Shown: positions 16,743-25,284, counted from the first letter of the stretch. The stretch: 64,000 bases of DNA from Streptomyces asoensis (GCF_013085465.1 NZ_CP049838.1:1674001-1738000), one strand, 5' to 3'. Notes: a model not told the origin generated them from the letters alone. Translations and numbers: made by a program.

Positions 16743-18086
16743 TCAGCGGTTGTGGCGGTACAGGGTGCGTGCGTGCTCGTTGAACGGGGACGGCTGGACG
16801 GTGGCGCGGATGCGGGGGAAGCCGAGGTCGGCCCCGGGGTCGGTGCCGGCACCGGGGTGCTCGCCCCAGACGACCGTCACCTCGGTGCCCGTCGCGGTGT
16901 GTTCGGGGTCGATGAGGGCCTGCGTGAGGACCGTGCCCACCGGGTCGATCGACGCGCTCTGCATCGTCACGCCGACCGGACCGGCCGCGCCCTCCACCCG
17001 GTGACGGGCGTAGGTGAGGACGAAGCCCGGGTCCTCGCCGCCTCCGATGACGGAGCGGACGTCGTCCGGGTCCAGGACGAGGGTGACCTTGGTGCGCAGC
17101 GGCTCGTCCTTCGCCTTCAGCAGGGCGTCCCGGCCCACGAAGTCGTGGTTGAAGGAGATCATCTTCCCGTAGCCGAGCTCGTACGGGGACACGTAGTAGT
17201 CCTCGATGTCCTCCGAGTAGTAGCTGCCGTTCAGCGGGCGCTTGCCCTCGATACCGAACAGAGGCAGGTACCGGCGGTATTCCAGCAGGTCCGGGTCGGT
17301 GTAGATACCGGGCACCGGCGAGGGGATCCAGCCGCTCTCCACGCTCGGGGTGGCGTACGCGAGGGCGCCGACCTGGACCAGGCCGAGCGGCTCGCCGACC
17401 TTGAGGAACGCCTCGTGGACGTATGCGGCGTGCTCCCAGGGGCCGATGAACTCGAAACCGGCCTGACCGGCCATGCCGTGGCGCAGGGCGCGCAGGGGGC
17501 GGCCGTCGAGGGTGACCGCGCTGGAGTGGAAGAACTTCGTCTCCGGCAGCGGCCCGCCGAAGGCCCGCTCCACGAGTTCCGTCGCCAGCGGACCCTGGAT
17601 CTGGTAGCGGAACAGCTTCGGGTCACCGCCGCCGGGCCGGAAGGCGGAGGACGGGTCGGTGGCGAAACCGACGTCGTACCCGCCCTTCTCGGCGTGGTAC
17701 TGCACCCAGTGCTGCGCGGCCGGGATCCCGCTGAGCAGGTACTTGTTCTCGCCCTCGCGGGCCAGGATGCCGTCGGTCACGATGTGGCCGTGCCGGGTGA
17801 CCGGCACGTACTGCTTGGCCTGCCCGATCGCGAACTTCTCGAAGTTGTTGACGCCGTGGTCGGCCAGCACCCGGGTGGCGTCCGGGCCCTCGATCCACAT
17901 GTCGTACATGTGGTGCGAGAGGTTGAGGAGCGCCACGCCCTGATGCCAGGCGGTCTGCTCCTGACGCCAGCCGGCGTACTCGCGGTCCACGACCTCGGGG
18001 AGCCACGGCTCCGCGTTCGGCTGCCACAGCAGCCTGATCGGGGATCCGGCCTGCTCGATGGCGTTCTGGAGGGAGGGGGTGGTCAT
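16743..18086 (-). CDS. ligM: LigM-like THF-dependent aryl O-demethylase
   Basis: A 447-residue protein closely resembling vanillate/3-O-methylgallate O-demethylase LigM and syringate demethylase DesA of Sphingobium. Matching stretches are LLNLSHHMYDMWIEGPDA, AKQYVPVTRHGHIVTDGIL, YHAEKGGYDV, RYQIQGP, ALRHGMAGQAGFE, ESGWIPSPVPGIYT, NIEDYYV-like DIEDYYVSPYELGYG, DHDF-like NHDFVGRDAL and VVWGEHPG. It would transfer an aryl methyl group to THF in the cytoplasm, giving a phenol and 5-methyl-THF. The ATG at 18086 has AAAGGAG 8 nt upstream. It is the first gene of a run with metF, purU and folD, behind two LacI-type operators. The exact aryl substrate is not determined. Confidence 0.9.
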   Translation of the reverse strand: MTTPSLQNAIEQAGSPIRLLWQPNAEPWLPEVVDREYAGWRQEQTAWHQGVALLNLSHHMYDMWIEGPDATRVLADHGVNNFEKFAIGQAKQYVPVTRHGHIVTDGILAREGENKYLLSGIPAAQHWVQYHAEKGGYDVGFATDPSSAFRPGGGDPKLFRYQIQGPLATELVERAFGGPLPETKFFHSSAVTLDGRPLRALRHGMAGQAGFEFIGPWEHAAYVHEAFLKVGEPLGLVQVGALAYATPSVESGWIPSPVPGIYTDPDLLEYRRYLPLFGIEGKRPLNGSYYSEDIEDYYVSPYELGYGKMISFNHDFVGRDALLKAKDEPLRTKVTLVLDPDDVRSVIGGGEDPGFVLTYARHRVEGAAGPVGVTMQSASIDPVGTVLTQALIDPEHTATGTEVTVVWGEHPGAGTDPGADLGFPRIRATVQPSPFNEHARTLYRHNR

Positions 18087-18133
18087 GTGCGGCTCCTTTG
18101 CCGAGGGTTCGTCCCGTCGCGCATCCCGTCGCG

Positions 18134-18147
18134 CTAAATCGATTTAG
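18134..18147. promoter_or_regulatory. LacI-type operator site B (perfect palindrome)
   Basis: CTAAATCGATTTAG is an exact 14-bp palindrome with a central CG, 48 bp upstream of the ligM start. It is the best copy of the motif also seen at 12757 and 18195 and is the likely main operator of the ligM operon. Confidence 0.8.
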
Positions 18148-18194
18148 TAAAGGACAGAAGTGAACCACCCGAGGTCCGACCACTGACGGAGCTC

Positions 18195-18212
18195 CACTAA
18201 AACGATCTAGTG
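18195..18212. promoter_or_regulatory. LacI-type operator site C
   Basis: CACTAAAACGATCTAGTG is an imperfect palindrome of the same family as site B. Its centre is 63 bp further upstream of ligM, six helical turns, so a looped or cooperative repressor complex is possible. The rest of the 18087-18334 gap shows no gene. Confidence 0.7.
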
Positions 18213-18334
18213 CAAACTACCAAAGCGAATCCGTCCGCACGAGGTACGCACGCGGAATCTATGCCTGCGCTCCGTGTGCTGGACGATCTTCGGTAAGCCG
18301 TCCTTGGCGGTGTGCTCCATGAGGTCGGGGCGTC

Positions 18335-19087
18335 TCACGGCGTCGCTCCACGCAGGGCGTCGGAGACGGACTTCACGCCGCCGTGCGCGGTGAGGCCGCC
18401 GTCGACGGGGATCTCCGCGCCGGTGATGAAGGAGGCCTCGTCGGACAGCAGGAACACCACGAGCGGGGCCACCTCGTGCGCGGTGCCGGTGCGGCCGAGC
18501 GGTGTCTCGCGGACGTTCGCGTCACGGAAGGCGGGCGCCGCGGAGGCGGTCATCTCGGTCTCGATGAAACCGGGGTGGATCGTGTTCACGCGGATGCCGC
18601 GCGGGCCGAGTTCCGTCGCGGCGCTCTTCGACAGGCCGCGCAGGGCCCATTTGCTCGCCGTGTAGGCGACCGGGTAGTGGCCGGTGAGGGCGGCGGAGGA
18701 GCCGACGTTGACGATCGAGGAACCCGGCGGCATCAGCGGGCTCAGGTGCTGGATGCCGAGCAGCGGGCCGGTGACGTTGACGGCGTGGACGCGGGCGAAG
18801 TCCTCGGGCCGTACGTCACCGAGGCGGGCGCGCCAGGTGATGCCCGCGTTGTTGACCAGGCCGTGGACCTCGCCGTACGACTCCCGCAGGGCTGAGGCCA
18901 GTTCGGCCCAGTCGTCACCGCTGGTGACGTCGAGGCGTCGGCACTCGCCCGTCGGCCGGGCGTCGGTGGCGATGACCCGGGCGCCCTCGCGGACCAGGGC
19001 CGCGGCCTCCGCCGCGCCCTGGCCGCGGGCCGCGCCGGTGACGACCACGACCTTGCCCAGGAGCCTCCCCCGGTGCGGATCGGTCAC
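18335..19087 (-). CDS. Short-chain dehydrogenase/reductase
   Basis: A 250-residue classical SDR. The nucleotide motif TGAARGQGAAEA, the NNAG motif (LVNNAGITW), the catalytic Ser (VNVGSSAALTG) and YTASK are all present, as is the PG motif (HPGFIETEM). The Asp after the second strand (IATDARP) suggests NAD rather than NADP. The GTG start overlaps the upstream hydrolase stop (GTGA), so it is the last, coupled gene of the ring-cleavage operon. It may oxidise an alcohol or semialdehyde intermediate, or a dihydrodiol. Confidence 0.92.
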   Translation of the reverse strand: MTDPHRGRLLGKVVVVTGAARGQGAAEAAALVREGARVIATDARPTGECRRLDVTSGDDWAELASALRESYGEVHGLVNNAGITWRARLGDVRPEDFARVHAVNVTGPLLGIQHLSPLMPPGSSIVNVGSSAALTGHYPVAYTASKWALRGLSKSAATELGPRGIRVNTIHPGFIETEMTASAAPAFRDANVRETPLGRTGTAHEVAPLVVFLLSDEASFITGAEIPVDGGLTAHGGVKSVSDALRGATP

Positions 19088-20055
19088 GGCCGCTCCCGGG
19101 TACGGCGGCGGGCGGCGGGGAGCGGCACCGGATCGACGCCTGCCACCACCGTGTTGGAGACCGTGCCGATGCCCTCCACGGTGAGGGTGACCGTGTCACC
19201 GGGCTTCAGCGGCGGCGGTGACTGCTTTGCGCGCACTCCCCACAGCTCCGCCAGACAGCCGCCGTTGCCGCAGGTGCCCGAGCCGAGCACGTCGCCGGGG
19301 CGGACGACGGTGCCCCGTGAGGCGTAGGCGGCCATTTCCTCGAAGGTCCAGCTCATGTTGGACAGCAGGTCCTCGCCGATGACCTCTCCGTTCACCGAGG
19401 CGGTCAGCGCCAGGCGCAGGAAGCCGTCGGCGTCCCGGTACGGTTCCAGCTCGTCCGCGGTGACCAGGTACGGCCCGAGGGTGGCGGCCGTGTCCTTGCC
19501 CTTGCACGGGCCGAGGCGGACCTGCATCTCGCGGGACTGGAGGTCCCGGGCCGACCAGTCGTTGAAGACCGTGTAGCCGATGATGTGGTCCCGTGCCCGT
19601 TCGGGGGTGAGGTCCCGTCCCTCGCGGCCGATGACCGCCGCGACCTCCAGCTCGAAGTCGAGCAGGCCGCTGCCCGGCGGCACCGGCACGTCGTCGTGGG
19701 CGCCGATGACCGCGTACGGGTTGGTGAAGTAGAAGGTCGGGGCGTCGTACCAGGCTTCCGGTACCCCGCCGGCCCCGTCCACGGACCGTCGTACCCCTTC
19801 GACGTGTTCCTCGAAGGTGACGAAGTCCCGCACGGTGGGCGGCTCCAGCGGTGGCAGCAGCCGCACCTCGGACACCTGGGGGCCCGCCGGAACGCCGAGG
19901 GTGGCGGCGCCGACGCCGAGCAGCGCGTCGAGGCCGTCGCCGGACCGGATCAGCTCCGTCAGCGAGCGCGCGCCGGGCACCGGGCGGAGGGTGCCGTCCT
20001 CGTCGACGACGGCGACCCGGCGCCGGTGCTGGTGTTCGTAGGTGGCGAAACGCAT
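19084..20055 (-). CDS. Fumarylacetoacetate hydrolase-family enzyme (second copy)
   Basis: A 323-residue protein. The FAH fold is shown by DFELEVAAVIGREGRDLT carrying two metal-binding Glu, NDWSARDLQSREMQ carrying the metal-binding Asp, and GSGTCGNGGC before a C-terminal LKPGDTVTLTVEGIGTV. Such enzymes hydrolyse acylpyruvates or act as hydratases/decarboxylases on oxo-dienoates from meta-cleavage. The start at 20055 has GGAGCC upstream; the longer frame is built from the 15-bp repeats of the gap. It overlaps the SDR gene by 4 nt. Confidence 0.9.
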   Translation of the reverse strand: MRFATYEHQHRRRVAVVDEDGTLRPVPGARSLTELIRSGDGLDALLGVGAATLGVPAGPQVSEVRLLPPLEPPTVRDFVTFEEHVEGVRRSVDGAGGVPEAWYDAPTFYFTNPYAVIGAHDDVPVPPGSGLLDFELEVAAVIGREGRDLTPERARDHIIGYTVFNDWSARDLQSREMQVRLGPCKGKDTAATLGPYLVTADELEPYRDADGFLRLALTASVNGEVIGEDLLSNMSWTFEEMAAYASRGTVVRPGDVLGSGTCGNGGCLAELWGVRAKQSPPPLKPGDTVTLTVEGIGTVSNTVVAGVDPVPLPAARRRTRERP

Positions 20056-20083
20056 GGACGGCTCCAGGCTCCGGGGAACGTAC

Positions 20084-20143
20084 GGGATCGGACCGGCGGG
20101 GATCGGACCGGCGGGGACCGAACAGGCGGGGATCAGACCGGCG
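20084..20143. repeat. Four tandem 15-bp repeats
   Basis: Copies of GGGATCGGACCGGCG (the first two exact, then two variants) fill 20084-20143. They lie in the short gap before the second FAH gene and overlap the last four codons of the dioxygenase gene. They look like replication slippage that separates two otherwise tightly packed genes. Confidence 0.75.
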
Positions 20144-21065
20144 GGGCGATGAACACACCGCGGTCGACGTCGTTGAACGACTCCTTGGCGACGAGCTCGT
20201 TCATGGGGTTGGCGGTGCCCCACTGGTCGGCGATCTCGGGCTGGGAGAAGTCGTAGACGTGCGGGTGCCAGGTGTCCTCGTCCAGCAGTTCCAGCTCCGT
20301 CGTGTACTCGACGGTGTTGCCCTGCGGGTCGAGGAAGTAGGTGAAGGTGTTGTCGCCGGCCGTGTGCCGGCCCGGGCCCCAGAGCTTGCGGGCCCCCGAG
20401 CGGATCACCCGGCCGGAGCCGCGCAGGTACTCGTCGATACCGCGCATCTCGAAGGAGACGTGGTGCAGGGAGGTGTGCGGGCCCTTGGCGATCGCCATGG
20501 AGTGGTGCTGGTTGCTGATCCGCATGAAGTGCATGGCCTCACCCATCCGGGGATGCATGAGGGTGTCGGAGAGCCGGAAGCCCAGGTGGCGCTCGTACCA
20601 CTCCCGAGTGACGTTCAGGTCCGGGGAGTTGAGGACGACGTGCGAGAGCTTGACCGGGATGGCCTCCTTCTCCTCGATCTTGCGGTGCTGCCGGGTCTCG
20701 ACGTCCGCCGAGACCTCGACGGTGCGGCCGTCGACGTCGAAGAAGCGGAAGCCGTAGCCGCCACCCGGGGTCTCGACCTTGCCCGGCCGCGATACCAGCC
20801 GGACGCCCCCGGCGAGGAGTCGCTCGGCGAGGGTGTCCACGTCCGCCGCGCTCGCCGCGCCGTAGGACACCAGGTCGAGGCGCTTCTCGTCGGCCTTGCG
20901 CAGCCGTACGACGTAACTCTCGGGGCTGCCCTCGGCGGCCAGGAAGGAGATCCCGGAGTCCTCGGCGACCTTGGTCAGGCCCCAGACACCGGCGTAGAAG
21001 TCGAGTTGCCTGTCGTAGTCGGGCACGGCGAGGTCGACGTGCCGCAGGTGGGTGAGCAGACGCAT
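20133..21065 (-). CDS. Type I extradiol ring-cleavage dioxygenase (VOC family)
   Basis: A 310-residue two-domain vicinal-oxygen-chelate enzyme of the catechol 2,3-dioxygenase type, which would cleave a catecholic ring next to the hydroxyls using Fe(II) or Mn(II). The N-terminal half (HLRHVDLAVPDYDRQLDFY) is the non-catalytic repeat. The C-terminal half has candidate metal ligands His142 (KLSHVVLNSPD), His202 (SLHHVSFEM) and Glu253 (GNTVEYTTE), with His187/188 (ISNQHHSM) near the active site. The start at 21065 is 5 bp after the amidohydrolase stop. Substrate unknown; the decarboxylase-like neighbour suggests a carboxylated catechol. Confidence 0.92.
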   Translation of the reverse strand: MRLLTHLRHVDLAVPDYDRQLDFYAGVWGLTKVAEDSGISFLAAEGSPESYVVRLRKADEKRLDLVSYGAASAADVDTLAERLLAGGVRLVSRPGKVETPGGGYGFRFFDVDGRTVEVSADVETRQHRKIEEKEAIPVKLSHVVLNSPDLNVTREWYERHLGFRLSDTLMHPRMGEAMHFMRISNQHHSMAIAKGPHTSLHHVSFEMRGIDEYLRGSGRVIRSGARKLWGPGRHTAGDNTFTYFLDPQGNTVEYTTELELLDEDTWHPHVYDFSQPEIADQWGTANPMNELVAKESFNDVDRGVFIAPPV

Positions 21066-21070
21066 GGAGG

Positions 21071-22078
21071 TCAGTCCTTCCGGAGGAGGGCGGCGGCGTT
21101 GCCGCCTCGTACGGCGTGGAAGTCGGCGTCGGGCAGCCGGGCCGCGCGCAGCGCGCCGACGGGGTCCTCGGTGCCCATGTCGAAGGGGAAGTCCGAGCCG
21201 AGGAGTACGCGGTCGGCGCCGACGGCGCGGACCAACTCCCTCAGGACGTGCGGGTCGTGGACCAGCGAGTCGAAGTACAGCCGCCTGAGGTAGCTGCTGG
21301 GCAGGTGGGCGCAGCCCGCTCCCGCGTCGGCGCGCGTCGACCAGGCGTGGTCGGAGCGGCCGATGTGGGTGGGCAGATAGCCGCCGCCGTGCGCGGCGAT
21401 CAGCTTCAGATCGGGGTGCCGGTCCAGCACCCCGGAGAAGACGATGTGGGAGAGCGCGACGGCGTTCTCGGTGGGCTGGCCCACGGTGTTGGACAGGTAC
21501 CAGCGGTCCAGGCGCTCGTCGAGCGTGCAGCCGAAGGGGTGCAGGAAGACGATCGCGCCGGTCTCCCCGGCCCGCGCCCAGAAGGGCTCGTACGCCGGGT
21601 CGGACAGTTCCCGCCCCGGGGCGTGGGAGGAGATCTCGACCCCGGACAGGCCCTGTTCCAGGGCGTGTTCGAGGGCCCGTACGGCCAGGTCCGGGTGCTG
21701 GAGCGGAACGAGCCCGAGTCCCTTCAGCCGGTCGGGCGCGCGGGCGCAGTGCGCGGCGGTCGCCTCGCCCGCGAGCCGGTACAGCTTCTCGGCGGTCTCC
21801 TCGTCGGCCCAGTAGTGGTAGTGCGAGGGCGAGGGACTCACCAGCTGCACGTCCACGCCCTGCGCGTCCATGGCGGCCAGCCGCACGGTGACATCGGTCA
21901 GCCGCGGGACGCGCTCACGGACCATGGGGCCGCTGACGGCCAGGGAGGCGGGGCCGTTGCGCCGGGCGTCCAGCTCCCTGGCCGCGGTGAGACCGGGGTG
22001 GCCGGTGACGAGGGCGTCGACCTCGGGGAGCAGGACGTGGGCGTGCACGTCGACGGTCGGCGACGGGTGGTCGGTCAC
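21071..22078 (-). CDS. ACMSD-like amidohydrolase (putative decarboxylase/hydratase)
   Basis: A 335-residue amidohydrolase_2-family protein. VDVHAHV near residue 9 provides the first metal-binding His pair. IVFLHPFG, LIAAHGGGYLP and GSDFPFDMGTEDP provide the later metal ligands and the catalytic Asp. Family members such as ACMSD, gamma-resorcylate decarboxylase, LigW and 4-oxalomesaconate hydratase act on ring-cleavage products or aromatic acids. The GTG start at 22078 overlaps the monooxygenase stop. Its place between a flavin hydroxylase and an extradiol dioxygenase favours a decarboxylation before or after ring opening. Confidence 0.9.
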   Translation of the reverse strand: MTDHPSPTVDVHAHVLLPEVDALVTGHPGLTAARELDARRNGPASLAVSGPMVRERVPRLTDVTVRLAAMDAQGVDVQLVSPSPSHYHYWADEETAEKLYRLAGEATAAHCARAPDRLKGLGLVPLQHPDLAVRALEHALEQGLSGVEISSHAPGRELSDPAYEPFWARAGETGAIVFLHPFGCTLDERLDRWYLSNTVGQPTENAVALSHIVFSGVLDRHPDLKLIAAHGGGYLPTHIGRSDHAWSTRADAGAGCAHLPSSYLRRLYFDSLVHDPHVLRELVRAVGADRVLLGSDFPFDMGTEDPVGALRAARLPDADFHAVRGGNAAALLRKD

Positions 22079-23205
22079 GGCAGTTCCTTGAGCATCGTCA
22101 TCGTCCGGCCGATCAGACCCGGGACGTCGGCGTCGCGGACGCCGTCCAGTTGCCACTGCCCGAGCTGCACGGACGCCTCGACGACGGCCCGCACCCGGGG
22201 GATGCGGCGCTCGTAGTACCGCTGGAGCAGGTCGTCGTCCCAGTCCCGGCCGGCGGTGAGGAGTTCGACGAGGACGGAGGCGTCCTCCAGGGACATGGCC
22301 GCGCCCTGCGCGAGGGTGGGCGGGCAGCAGTGCGCGGCGTCGCCGATCAGCACCACCCGGCCGCGGTGCCAGGAGCCCTCGACCAGCAGCCGGTCGAACC
22401 AGGTGTAGTTGACCTTCGCCGGGTCCGTGATGTGCGGGGTGATCTCGGCCCAGTGGCCGCCGTATCCCCGCGCGAGCCGGCGCATCTCGTCGGCGTAGCG
22501 GGCCGGGTCGATGGAGGCGCGGTCGCGGCAGGCCTCGACGACGTAGGCGTAGATGGTGTGCTCGCTGGTCGGGCAGTAGCCGGCGATGTACGCCGGGCCG
22601 CCGTAGGCCAGGTCGGTGCGCACCAGGCCCGCGGGGCGTGGGGCGGTGGTGCGCCAGATGGCCATGCCGGTCGGCTCGGGTTTCGCCGTGATGCCGATGG
22701 CGGCGCGGGTCGCGGAGTTGAGTCCGTCGGCGGCGATCACCAGGTCGTACCGGGCGGTGGTGCCGTCGCTGAAGCGCGCCGAGACGCCGTCGGCGTCCTG
22801 GTCCAGGGCCTCGGCGGTGGTGCCCAGGCGGACTCCGGCGCCGCTGGCGCGGACGGCGTCGATGAGGATCTGCTGCAACCGCGGCCGCTGCATGCCCAGG
22901 GTGGCGGGCAGGTCGTCGCCGCCGGTCCGGATGTCCTCGGCCTCGTGGAGAACGGTGCCGTCGGGGGCGACGACACCCAGCGAACCGAAGGCCCGGCCGG
23001 AGGATTCGACCTGGTCCAGAACGCCGAGGTCGCGCAGCACGCGCAGGGCGTTGCCCTGGAGGGTGATGCCGGAGCCGGTCGTGGCGTTCCAGTCGGGCCT
23101 GGCCTCGATCAGGTCCACGGTGACGCCGGCGCGGCGCAGCAGGACGGTCACGGCGTTGCCTGCGGCGCCGCCGCCGACGACGAGGACCGTGCGGGGTGTG
23201 GTCAT
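22075..23205 (-). CDS. FAD-dependent aromatic monooxygenase
   Basis: A 376-residue flavoprotein hydroxylase of the salicylate/3-hydroxybenzoate hydroxylase type. The FAD GxGxxG motif is VVGGGAAGNAVTVLLRRAG, the DG motif is YDLVIAADGLNSATR, and the GD motif is GRVVLIGDAAHCCPPTLAQGAAMSLEDA. It would hydroxylate a phenolic ring with NAD(P)H and oxygen to make the catechol needed by the dioxygenase. The ATG at 23205 has AGGGAG 7 nt upstream. It overlaps the downstream amidohydrolase by 4 nt. Confidence 0.92.
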   Translation of the reverse strand: MTTPRTVLVVGGGAAGNAVTVLLRRAGVTVDLIEARPDWNATTGSGITLQGNALRVLRDLGVLDQVESSGRAFGSLGVVAPDGTVLHEAEDIRTGGDDLPATLGMQRPRLQQILIDAVRASGAGVRLGTTAEALDQDADGVSARFSDGTTARYDLVIAADGLNSATRAAIGITAKPEPTGMAIWRTTAPRPAGLVRTDLAYGGPAYIAGYCPTSEHTIYAYVVEACRDRASIDPARYADEMRRLARGYGGHWAEITPHITDPAKVNYTWFDRLLVEGSWHRGRVVLIGDAAHCCPPTLAQGAAMSLEDASVLVELLTAGRDWDDDLLQRYYERRIPRVRAVVEASVQLGQWQLDGVRDADVPGLIGRTMTMLKELP

Positions 23206-23228
23206 GGGAAGCTCCCTTGTCACGCGGG

Positions 23229-24191
23229 CTACTTGACCGCGACCGGGTTGACGGGTGAGCCGACGGCTCCGGTGATGGGCAGGGGTGCGGCGGTGAGCCA
23301 GAACTCGTACCGGCCGTCCGCCGCGCAGTCGGCGGCGAGCGCGTCGGGGTCCCACATCTCCCCGATGAGCAGGCCCATGTTGGGGATGGCGACCTGGTGC
23401 AGGGGCTGGAAGGCCGCGTCGAACTCGTTCGGCCGTACCTCGAAGCCCCAGGTGTCGGTGGCGATCGCGGCGATCTCGGTGCGGTGCAGCCAGCCGGCCG
23501 TGGTGAAGGACAGGCCGGGCGAGTCGCCGCCCGCGTAGTCGCCCCAGCCCTCGCGCCGGGCCCGGGCCAGCCGGCCGGTCCGCACGACGACGATGTCCCC
23601 GCGGCCGACCGCCACGCCGTGCGCGTCGGCGGTCGCGGTCAGGTGCTCCTCGGTGATGGCGAACCCGTCGGGCAACTCTCCTTCGTCACCGATGACTTGA
23701 CCGACATCGAGGAGCACCCCGCGCCCCGCGACGTACGGCGCCATGTGCTCGATGCCGGTGACGAGGTCGCCGTCCGAGGTGACGACCCGCTCGGCCGGCC
23801 GCCCGTTCCACGCCTTGCCGTGGTCGAAGATGTGGCCGAGCCCGTCCCACTGGGTGGAGCACTGGAGCGGCATCGCGATCACGTCGTCGGCGCCGCCGAT
23901 GCCGTGCGGGAAGCCCTGGTTGCCGAGGGCGGCGTCGGTACCGGTGTCGAGCATGGTGTGCACCGGGTTGGTGCGCCGCCGCCAGCCCTTCTGCGGGCCG
24001 TTCATGTCGAAGGACTGCGCGAGCGAGAAGCTGACTCCGCGGCGGACCAGTGCGGCGCCCTCGCGGCGCTTCGCCTCGTCGAGGAAGTTCAGGGTGCCCA
24101 GCACATCGTGTTCGCCCCAACGGCCCCAGTTGGAGAAGGACTTGGCGGCTTCGGCGATCGCGCCCTCGGGGTCGCGGCGGTCCGGGCTCAC
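23229..24191 (-). CDS. Cyclase-family hydrolase (kynurenine formamidase-like)
   Basis: A 320-residue protein of the metal-dependent cyclase/kynurenine formamidase fold. WGRWGEHDVLGTLNFL near the N-terminus, MPLQCSTQWDGLGHIFDHGKAWNG (the metal-binding segment, with a variant of the usual HxGTHxDxP) and DIVVVRTGRL are visible. These enzymes hydrolyse amides, lactones or esters, so this one may open a lactone or release an amide-linked substrate. The GTG start overlaps the upstream FAH stop by 4 nt. Confidence 0.88.
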   Translation of the reverse strand: MSPDRRDPEGAIAEAAKSFSNWGRWGEHDVLGTLNFLDEAKRREGAALVRRGVSFSLAQSFDMNGPQKGWRRRTNPVHTMLDTGTDAALGNQGFPHGIGGADDVIAMPLQCSTQWDGLGHIFDHGKAWNGRPAERVVTSDGDLVTGIEHMAPYVAGRGVLLDVGQVIGDEGELPDGFAITEEHLTATADAHGVAVGRGDIVVVRTGRLARARREGWGDYAGGDSPGLSFTTAGWLHRTEIAAIATDTWGFEVRPNEFDAAFQPLHQVAIPNMGLLIGEMWDPDALAADCAADGRYEFWLTAAPLPITGAVGSPVNPVAVK

Positions 24192-25210
24192 GACGCCCCC
24201 TGGGCGATACAGCGGGTGCGCTGGGCACCGAGCCCGGTGATCGAGCCGTCCATGACGTCGCCGTCGCGCAGCAGCCGCCCCCAGTGCATGCCGTTGCCGG
24301 CCGGGGAACCCGTCAACACCAGGTCGCCGGGCAGGAGTTGGGCGGTCTGTGAGGCGTACGACACCAGCCGGGCGATGCCGAAGAGCATGTCCTCGGTGGA
24401 CTCGTCCTGCATGGTCTCGCCGTTCAGCTTCAGGGTGACCCGCAGATCGCCCGGGTCGGCGATCGACGCGGCCGGCACGATCCAGGGGCCGAGCGGGGTG
24501 AAGCCGGGCGCGTTCTTGCTGCGCAGCCAGTCCGTGCCGATGGCCTTCATGTCCCGGCGGAAGACGGTGGCACGGTCGGTGAGGTCGTTGGCGATCGTGT
24601 ACCCGGCGACGTGCGCCAGGGCCTCCGACGCGGACACCCGGTAGGCCGGCTTGCCGACGACGACCGCCAACTCCAGCTCCCAGTCCGGCTGTTCGGCCCA
24701 GGATGGCAGGACGACATCGTCGTAAGGCCCGGTGATCGCACTCGGCAGACCGATGAACACGTACGGCAGGTCCTCCGCCGCCCGTCGGTCCATGACCTCG
24801 GCGATCTCCGCCCGGGCCGCTTCCGGTGTGCGCGGGTCGTCGGGCGCGCGGTGGGCGAGCTCCAGGTCGATCACGTGCTGCCGGTAGTTGGCGCCGGACT
24901 GGAAGACCTGGCGGGGCTCGACCGGGGCGTGCACCCGCAGTCCGTCGAGCGGCTGCCAGGCGTCGGCGGTGGCGGCGGTGTCGGTGGCGCCGTTCGCCGC
25001 GAGGGCGCCCAGGCGCGGCAGCACCTCGTCCCAGCGCTCGAAGAGCCGCCGAGTGGTCAGGGCGGGGTCGCCGAGGGCGCCGCGAAGGTCCAGCACCCGC
25101 CCTTCGGGGACCACGAGCCCGGGGAAAGATGCCTGGTCAGGGGCGGAGAGGGTGCCGAGGGCGAAGGGTCCGGAGAAGGACGCGGAAGGGGCTGCGGGTT
25201 TCACTGACAT
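24188..25210 (-). CDS. Fumarylacetoacetate hydrolase-family enzyme (first copy)
   Basis: A 340-residue FAH-fold protein and the first gene of the seven-gene operon. DWELELAVVVGKPAYRV carries the metal-binding Glu pair, ANDLTDRATVFRRDM the metal-binding Asp, and GDLVLTGSPAGNG the C-terminal signature. Its N-terminal domain is longer than in the second copy. The ATG at 25210 has CCAGGAGG upstream, the strongest ribosome binding site of the operon. Having two FAH enzymes in one operon is consistent with hydratase or decarboxylase and hydrolase steps after meta-cleavage. Confidence 0.9.
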   Translation of the reverse strand: MSVKPAAPSASFSGPFALGTLSAPDQASFPGLVVPEGRVLDLRGALGDPALTTRRLFERWDEVLPRLGALAANGATDTAATADAWQPLDGLRVHAPVEPRQVFQSGANYRQHVIDLELAHRAPDDPRTPEAARAEIAEVMDRRAAEDLPYVFIGLPSAITGPYDDVVLPSWAEQPDWELELAVVVGKPAYRVSASEALAHVAGYTIANDLTDRATVFRRDMKAIGTDWLRSKNAPGFTPLGPWIVPAASIADPGDLRVTLKLNGETMQDESTEDMLFGIARLVSYASQTAQLLPGDLVLTGSPAGNGMHWGRLLRDGDVMDGSITGLGAQRTRCIAQGAS

Positions 25211-25263
25211 GTCCTCCTGGTTGCGATGCGACTAATCTGGCCCCACCTCCCGTAATCTGGGAA

Positions 25264-25284
25264 ATCGATTCTTTGGATATCGAT
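25264..25284. promoter_or_regulatory. Candidate LysR binding dyad
   Basis: Two ATCGAT hexamers (25264-25269 and 25279-25284) flank nine bases in the 125-bp gap between the divergent operon and the LysR gene. The dyad fits the T-N11-A style of LysR sites. Two copies of TAATCTGG also occur just before it (25233 and 25252). Confidence 0.5.
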
